From Acheta domesticus (lineage: Eukaryota > Arthropoda > Insecta > Orthoptera > Gryllidae), in assembly GCA_031308135.1 (NCBI GenBank), contig JAHLJT010008756.1, positions 74,063,821 through 74,127,820 on the forward strand: 64,000 nucleotides of DNA, given 5' to 3'. A program made the position numbers and the translations under genes. The number at the start of each line of letters is the position of its first letter. The first letter of the stretch is position 1. Below are positions 58,060 through 64,000 of the stretch, one piece after another. The notes beneath the pieces were generated by a model. The model saw nothing but the letters and a program-made list of their open reading frames with translations, did no database searches and was not told the DNA's origin.

Positions 58060-58295
58060 CAGTGGTGTCAAGGTCTCCTACTGGTGGCAGTGGCACGTCT
58101 CGCGGCATCGTGGCATGTCACGAGCTTCTCTGCGCAACTAACGTCGGGAAAGGGAATTATTATTAGTAACCCCGCCGTTTTACAATAGTGATGGCGTTGT
58201 CTCTGGTGACGGTGTGATGAACTGCGTGGAGGGGCGATTTCGTCGTGGCACTGGTGCCACGGACTCCCGCTCGTAGCATCGACTTGACAACACTG
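58060..58295. mobile_element. hAT-like MITE, copy B (236 bp)
   Basis: The left end is CAGTGGTGTCAAGG; the right end on the other strand is CAGTGTTGTCAAGT (12 of 14 match). The interior matches 7810-8033 throughout, including GAGCTTCTCTGCGCAACTA and GTAACCCCGCCGTTTTACAA. This copy has extra bases near 58232-58258 containing a small GTGGCAC...GTGCCAC palindrome. No clear 8-bp duplication was seen. No transposase is encoded. Confidence 0.88.
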
Positions 58296-58429
58296 ACTTA
58301 GAGTTTAAAATCCAGTAGTAGATTTCTAAAAAGTATTACAGCGAATATTGTTACATTAAGATCCATTAACACAAGAATGAAAAAAAAAAGAAAAAAAACA
58401 ATAACACCCAACGCGGGGAACACAGCCTG

Positions 58430-58795
58430 CGCCGCCTAGTGCGCGGACCTACTCCTGCCCCGATTTCCTTCTCACCCGCTCAACTCCGACCTGCCCCTCG
58501 AGTGCATCTCCGAGGGGTGCGCGCGGGGACCGTGTCGGACACGAGAGGGAAGGAGGGCGGCGGCGGCGCGGCGCTGACCGGCGCATCAGCATGCGGCTCA
58601 CGTGCCGCGGGGCGCCGACGCCGTAACCGTAACGAGACGCCAGCGACCTTCCGCGGGGAAGTGCGGGGCGGGACGGGGCGGAGCGGGACGAGGTGGGGCG
58701 GGGCGGGGAGGGGCGGGATGGGAAGGGGAAGAGCAGGGGACAGAAGAGCAAAGAAGAGCAGAGCAGGGCAGGGCACAGCGTCGAATCTGGCCGAG
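58430..58795. other. GC-rich island, G-rich on plus strand
   Basis: The stretch is CpG-dense and becomes a GGGGCGGGAC-type run at 58660-58760 with many G3-G4 tracts on the plus strand. Frames of 122 to 153 codons on both strands are explained by low complexity. It could be a promoter-like island; no downstream exon is evident. No TAATC core was seen, unlike several other islands here. Confidence 0.5.
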
Positions 58796-59214
58796 ACACG
58801 CTTATGAAATATAAACGAAAAGGAATTGAAATTCCAGTCTGTCTGATCGTTTGTCGATACAAATACGTTTTCTATTCCTCGGGAGCACAAATGTATAGTT
58901 TTTAAATGTTTGCCAGCCACTTTGTTGGTACATTTATTCAAAATTTAAGGAATTCTGAAGGTGAAGAAAACGTGCGTGTTTTATTTCTCCCCCATATATC
59001 ACTTAGTTTTTATTCTTTCTTGTGGTAGATAAATCAGTAAACAAAAAATGTACGTACACACTTTTTATTTTTTAATATGACTCTTGCCAAAAGAAAGACT
59101 ATTTATTAACCGCTTGAGCAAAGCGTGTCTATGATTAGGATTTTATCACATTTGAAAGTGTAATGGTTTTTGTATCAACACAGCATGATAAGAACACGCG
59201 TTTTCAACTTTTTA

Positions 59215-59320
59215 CTTTCTCGGGCTTAAGAAGGATCTTCTTAAGAAGAGAAAGTTATGTAATGATGTGCGAAAAAACGGCGAATTTTTGGCAGAAAAAC
59301 TATTTTTACAAGGCTCTGGA
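59215..59320 (+). repeat. Unclassified interspersed repeat R1, copy 2
   Basis: Matches 15870-15960: GAGAAAGTTATGTAATGATG, AAAAACGGCGAATTTTTGG and CAGAAAAACT. It starts with a strong hairpin (CTTAAGAAGGATCTTCTTAAG at 59225-59245) at the place where copy 1 has a weaker one. Minus-strand frames of 67 and 76 codons cross it and are not called as genes. Confidence 0.75.
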
Positions 59321-59689
59321 AAGGAGCAAAGCGAGTGTAAGGTGAAATAAGTGGCAAAGCGAATGTGTGGTAAGTCCGAAAAGCTAGCCGATACCAAAGG
59401 AAATAGAAAACTAATAAGGGATCTGAAGCCTTTCTGTTGCACAACTAGTTATCAGCGTGATGCACAGCTTAAAAATTAAAAAGTTGTGAAATTATTTAGA
59501 CTGTCATTCCTACGATTAGTTGACTTATTCCTATTCACATTCTTAACTTTTTTACAATTTAAATTGAATATTTTAAAAAATACTTGTTATGTACATTTTG
59601 CTTCTGTCTTTCCCCACGCGTATGTAGTTGATGTTCTTTCGCCCCACTGTGCTTCTGGCCTCTGCGAGAAACTTTTCTTCCGGAGCGCG

Positions 59690-59820
59690 GGGCGGGGAGG
59701 GACGGGGCGCGGAGCGGAGTGGGGCGGACATGACATCGTGGGAGGTCGCCACGTCCAGCTGAGTGCTTACCTGGCGCCAGCCGTTGCGGCCGGAGACACG
59801 GCAGATACAGCGATGTCGTG
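59690..59820. other. Small GC-rich island
   Basis: A CpG-dense patch begins GGGGCGGGGAGG, then GGGGCGCGGAGC, and ends near a GCGGCCGG word. Frames on both strands are composition-driven. No function can be assigned. Confidence 0.4.
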
Positions 59821-59829
59821 ACACTTGAT

Positions 59830-61935
59830 TCGATTCGATGCTTGATATCGATACAAATAATAGATTAGGGCTTTTACGTCGATATCGAACCTCAAGTTAA
59901 GATACTGTATAACTAGCTGAATGTGGCGTCACTGACGCTGTAAACTATTTTAAAAGTATTTTCATGTGTAGAAAATTTCTTTCATACTTCATTTCGTCCA
60001 TGCGTAACTTTTTTCAAATGTTCTTAGGGGTCATTCATAAATTACGTAACGCTAAAGGGGGGAGGGGGTCTGAGGCAGCGCTACGCTACGTTGCATAGAG
60101 AGAAATGCGTTACATGCAAACAAATTATCAGTTCCCCATCAGGAGACCGAGACGCGTCGAGTGACACCTCATATGTCTCGATTGGTGCACAGAAAGTGGT
60201 GTAGCCGTGAGAGACGGAATCACATATCCTAACGCACGCACGCTAGATGAGTTACTCAAATACTGTATAATTATCTAACATGCCAAAAAGCAATCCACAC
60301 TGTTGGGTTTGTTGATTTTGGTATTCGATTTCAAACGTAGGAAATTGCATAAAAGCATTTACCTAATAATTAAGTATATTTTATTACATATGTGATAAAT
60401 AAGAAATTATTATTCACCAAAGCATCTTATATTTTACTCACTGAAATATACTTATCACGTGACGTTATAAAATCATTATTAATGTCATGATAATGTCATG
60501 ATTTTTATAAGATTTACTAAGTTAGAGTCCGAAGATTAAATTATTTTTATATCTTAAGCTTTGCGATAGAAATCAAAATAATTTTTCACAAAAAGTAATA
60601 ATTTTTAAAATAGAATTTTAAAGCTATTTAGTTGCTTTCGCACTCTCTGAATATAACACTTGGTGAAACGGCATCATTACGTTGCAAGAACAATATTGAG
60701 ATAAGTGTCAGGATCATCAGGGTTTATGCATTAATCGCGACCAAATCCTCAGTTTTGTTTTTGACAAGGCATTTTCCTTTTATCTGAAATAGTTTAAAGC
60801 TCTTGAATCTGTGCATTGCAAGTGTTGATGATATAGTCCGTAACACTCGAGCATAGAAGTCTACATGGAACAAAATCTCGATAAATTAAAAAAACGTACG
60901 GAAAAAATCCGATAGGGATTAACAATCAACGGTCAAAAAATAAAATATTTAATATGTGAGCTTGAAAACCTCAGCACAAAATACAAATTGATTATATTCA
61001 ATTTTATAAAGTTAGATTCTATAAATATTTAGAACCGTAGTTCACGGAAATTACCTAATTGAAGTTAAAGAAATAACTTTATTTGAAATGAAAGTCTGTT
61101 CCAAGTCCATCACTAGTTTTTGAAGAAGTAATATCTTAAAAAGGAAAATTGATCTAATAAATCCATTGGATGATTTTTGGAACTACGGAATTATAAAGAG
61201 CGAAATGAAATTATAAATTTAAACATAAACCCTCTCAGAGCCCCCCTTTCAAACTGACGAGGTCAGATTCCATATTGAACGGATGGAGTGAAGAGAGAAA
61301 TATAGGTTTTCATGTAGAATATTTCCAAAGGGAAAGGAGGACCTAAAAAACTGTGGAAGCGTGAATTTCAAAAGAATATAAAGGTATTAAGACAAAAATA
61401 TGAACAAAGAAAGCAGAAAAAATTAACCAAAAGAAGCCTAAATTTTGCTTACGTTACTACGTAGTCTCTATTGAACTGACTTTGAAATCAATTCCCCGTA
61501 AGAAATGACTATACATGAGCAGTCTGATTACAGTAAGCTTACGAGTAACCCTCGGAAAGAAAACCAACTACTTCTAGAGACTCAAAACGTCATGTTTGAG
61601 ATAAAAGTGAAAAGCTATTTTTGACAGAAGTCTAAGGGGAATGTTATTTTTGTGTCTTTCTTAAACCTAGCTACAACATTACTCGTAAGCCTAGCACATC
61701 ACCAAATTGATGTATTATCTTCATAAAGTACAATTTTTCAGGAAGGGAAAATATTTAATTTGTCCCCTGAAGTTCAAAACAGGATTCAACGTTTAACAAC
61801 TTTCAGTTACAGCTTACCAAAGGAGAAACACAATTTTTGTACACAATATTTGACATCATGCTGGGAAAGCGTCTTAATATGTTGTTGAGTAAACATAGAA
61901 AACAAACATAAATGTAGATGCGTCACATTGAAAAG
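59830..61935. other. AT-rich spacer with one possible transposon end
   Basis: GGGTCATTCATAAATTACG at about 60029-60048, followed by a G run (60058-60069) and GGTCTGAGG, resembles a terminus that recurs in many insect genomes. No inverted partner was found nearby, so no element is called. The rest is AT-rich without a recognisable frame. Confidence 0.35.
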
Positions 61936-61939
61936 AAGC

Positions 61940-62525
61940 TCTTCAATTGCACTTGGCCGCGGAACAGAAATCGTCGGACCGCCCTGCTTGCGACCCTCCC
62001 CTCGCACCCAGGTGGCAACACTGCGGCGTGGGCGCGGCAAGGCGTGTCCCCGGCGGGCACTCGGCCTTCTGGGGGCTGCGCTCTCGGAGTTTCAACAAAT
62101 TCTGTTTGAGAAGCACTTTCTTCATTACCCAAGAACAAAGTGCGGTACTGTTCGAAGCAATTTAGGACTTCCTGTTCCATATTTATAACGTCTTCGCCTC
62201 ACCGATACTCTACCACCGCCGCCGCGATTACCATAATACCTGCGTCCTCCATACATTTATTTATAATTTACTTAAAGTTTCTCTGCAGAAACGAAGGAGC
62301 TGGTGAGCCGGGTGGAGTAAGTTTCAATGAGAGCTTTCTCAGAAGAAGCAAGAGTGCCGGTATTCAAATTGCGGAAGCTTTCTGAGGGAACAAACGCGGT
62401 CTTCTTTCAGACGGCGCTTGCGGCCCGTGAGATCTTCGGAGAAATGAATGGACCACCTGCTTGCGGATCGGGTTTTGCTGCAGCGGTTCTGTTGTTACGG
62501 GAGGATGGTTCGTAAAGTGTGAGTC
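61940..62525. other. GC-richer patches with overlapping frames, unassigned
   Basis: At 61950-62085 the DNA is CpG-rich and open in several frames on both strands (60 to 86 codons). At 62290-62515 a second, milder patch holds a 62-codon frame. None shows a recognisable domain. Chance frames in GC-rich DNA are the simplest explanation, though an exon cannot be excluded. Confidence 0.35.
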
Positions 62526-62704
62526 TGTACAAGTGAAGGAGTAGAGGTCGACCTCAAGAGTGTGATGTGTTCTTTGCATGTCGCATACACGAGAATAGAT
62601 CTTGCACGAATGTACTCGTACTTTTCGGAATGGTCGACGGTGTCGAAGTTGTGATAAGACTTTTAAGAACGTTATATTTAATTTACTGAAGGTTCGTTAC
62701 ATCG

Positions 62705-63075
62705 GGTAGCGCGATGGAAAGCGTGTAGGGAAAGTGTTGGAAACGTATGGGAAACGCATGAAAACCCGCAAGGAATGTGTGGGAAACGTATGGGAAATGC
62801 ATGGAAAACGCATGAAAACCCACAAGGAATGTGTGGAAAACGTGTTGGAAACGCACGGGAAATTTCTTGTGAGAAAACGTGTGGGATAGTGTGGAAAATA
62901 TGTAAGAAGAGCTGTAAAATGTGCGGGAAAGTGTGGGAAACACGTGAGAAATATATGGGAAACGCGAAGGAAAGTGTGGAAAGTGTGTGGGAACGTGTGA
63001 GAAAAGTGTGGAAAACATGTGAGAAACGAGAAAGGAAAAAGCGAGAGAACATGTGAAGAACTTGCGGGGAACATA
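62705..63075. repeat. GGGAAACGTGTG-type minisatellite
   Basis: Units of about 10-12 bases (GTGTGGGAAA, GGGAAACGTAT, GGAAAACGCATG) repeat for about 370 bases. A higher-order block of about 65 bases containing ATGAAAACCC and GCAAGGAATGTGTGG appears twice, near 62757 and 62810. The minus strand has no stop in any of its three frames over most of the tract, giving three overlapping Phe/His/Thr-rich frames of 131 to 142 codons (HTFPHVF-like repeats). These are repeat-driven and not called as genes. Confidence 0.92.
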
Positions 63076-63109
63076 CAACGAACCTGCGGAGGCAAGTGGA
63101 GGCCAATTT

Positions 63110-64000
63110 ATTTTTCTTAAGTCGTATTCTGTAAAAAGAGACTTTTTCGAAACTTCTATTACATTTTTGGAAAACTAGCTCTTCTATGTAAACTCACAAG
63201 CATACATTGACGGCTAAAAACAAACAGAAATCGAAATCTACGAAAAATTAAGATGATTCGTCAATAAACCCGTCGTGATGGGTCTATATTTCTAAAACGT
63301 ACAGTTCAGGGGAAGAAATTGGGATCAGTGCGCAGCTAATTTACACTTTTAAAACAATGATTTGTAAAGTGCGGAGTGTTCGCACGGGTTCAGTGAGTAG
63401 GATTCTAATTTGGAGGTGATGATTTTGAGAATGAGATAGTACTTACTGTAGCACTACAGTACTGACAAGATAATACTGATTGCACCAGTACTATTACAGC
63501 CCTAATATTTTCCATAAAATTATTAGTTTTCTATGAGTCACAGTAAATGCAATGCAGAAAAAATGATAAATAGACATGTACATTACTTCACAAACTATTG
63601 TACATTTTCTCATTGGCCATAGATGAAGTATTACCATATATTCGATTTGATTGTTCCTTTTAAAAAGGGATTTGCTCTATTTGTTTTTGTTCATATCGGT
63701 AGAGATATTGACCATATGAAAGTAGCAGTGGATATCTGAAGTAGAGTGAAACATATTCATTTCATATAGATGCAGCTTCTTATCAATTGATAACTAACTT
63801 TCTGTCATGTTCATACTCGTTCTTAAAGAAAAATGTCATTTCTGAAAATGCTTTCAAATATTCTATTCTTCTGTGTGGGAGGATTCGAATTTCGATCGTT
63901 ATATTCGTCCAGATTTCAGCAACCTTTAGAGCAAACTTTAAGATTGACTTCTGCTTGTAGACACTTATTTTTTCTTAGGCAAAGAAAACTACTTTACATT
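63110..64000. other. AT-rich DNA, nothing recognised
   Basis: No frame, repeat family or promoter-like box was recognised up to the window edge. Confidence 0.5.

Noticed and set aside
58449..58941. Overlapping frames of 122, 137 and 153 codons
   Set aside because: They lie in a CpG island with a GGGGCGGGAC run; both strands are stop-poor and the peptides are low-complexity.
1..64000. CRISPR array, prokaryotic operon or phage-type system
   Set aside because: No regularly spaced repeats with unique spacers, no ribosome-binding-site/operon layout and no prokaryotic genes occur; all recognisable content is animal transposon-derived.

Overview
This window looks like gene-poor nuclear DNA from an arthropod, most likely a large-genome hemimetabolous insect. 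That assignment is inferred from repeat content only: Jockey-type LINEs, a DUF4817-type transposase relic, hAT transposons and their short non-autonomous relatives, tRNA-derived SINEs and a solo LTR, set in AT-rich DNA. I found no rRNA, no functional tRNA gene, no CRISPR array, no operon structure and no host protein-coding gene that can be defended. Almost every long open frame lies in a transposon relic or in low-complexity DNA. The window may be intergenic or lie inside a very large intron.

Layout. 1-6.4 kb: AT-rich DNA with one GC-rich island (2.6 kb) and a minus-strand tRNA-derived SINE (family A, 4.1-4.6 kb). 6.4-10.5 kb: three short hAT-like elements (6447-6880, 7810-8033, 9936-10476), a second SINE family (B, 7.1 kb) and a long CA microsatellite. 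12.2-14.8 kb: a decayed Jockey fragment followed by two copies of a third SINE family (C), one complete with a 14-bp target-site duplication (TSD). 16.4-17.8 kb: a broken hAT transposase and a hammerhead-ribozyme-like core. 18.9-20.9 kb: a pyrimidine-rich low-complexity tract and a decayed simple repeat. 22.6-23.0 kb: a solo LTR with a perfect TSD. 27.0 kb: a 120-bp tandem duplication. 29.5 and 36.7 kb: GC-rich islands; a second ribozyme-like core lies at 30.15 kb and a terminal-inverted-repeat (TIR) element at 35.8-36.5 kb. 37.1-39.0 kb: two kilobases of CCCTCG-type hexanucleotide DNA, then SINE B copy 2. 41.1-44.0 kb: the best-resolved locus, a 5'-truncated Jockey LINE inserted into an older DUF4817-type transposase gene, with identical 16-bp TSDs. 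48.8 kb: GC-rich island. 50.2-51.3 kb: TIR element. 52.85-53.1 kb: near-perfect foldback MITE. 54.36-55.1 kb: a relic of an uncharacterised invertebrate repeat-encoded protein next to a reverse-transcriptase fragment. 55.4-56.9 kb: GC-rich island and SINE A copy 2 inside CATCACC-type simple sequence. 58-60.1 kb: second copy of the 7.8-kb MITE and more GC-rich islands. 62.7-63.1 kb: a minisatellite whose minus strand is open in all three frames.

The elements do not work together as a pathway; the window records successive insertions. The GC-rich islands, several with embedded TAAT-type homeodomain-like cores and two sharing an exact 17-mer, are the best candidates for host regulatory DNA. All family names come from motif recognition by eye; no database search was run.
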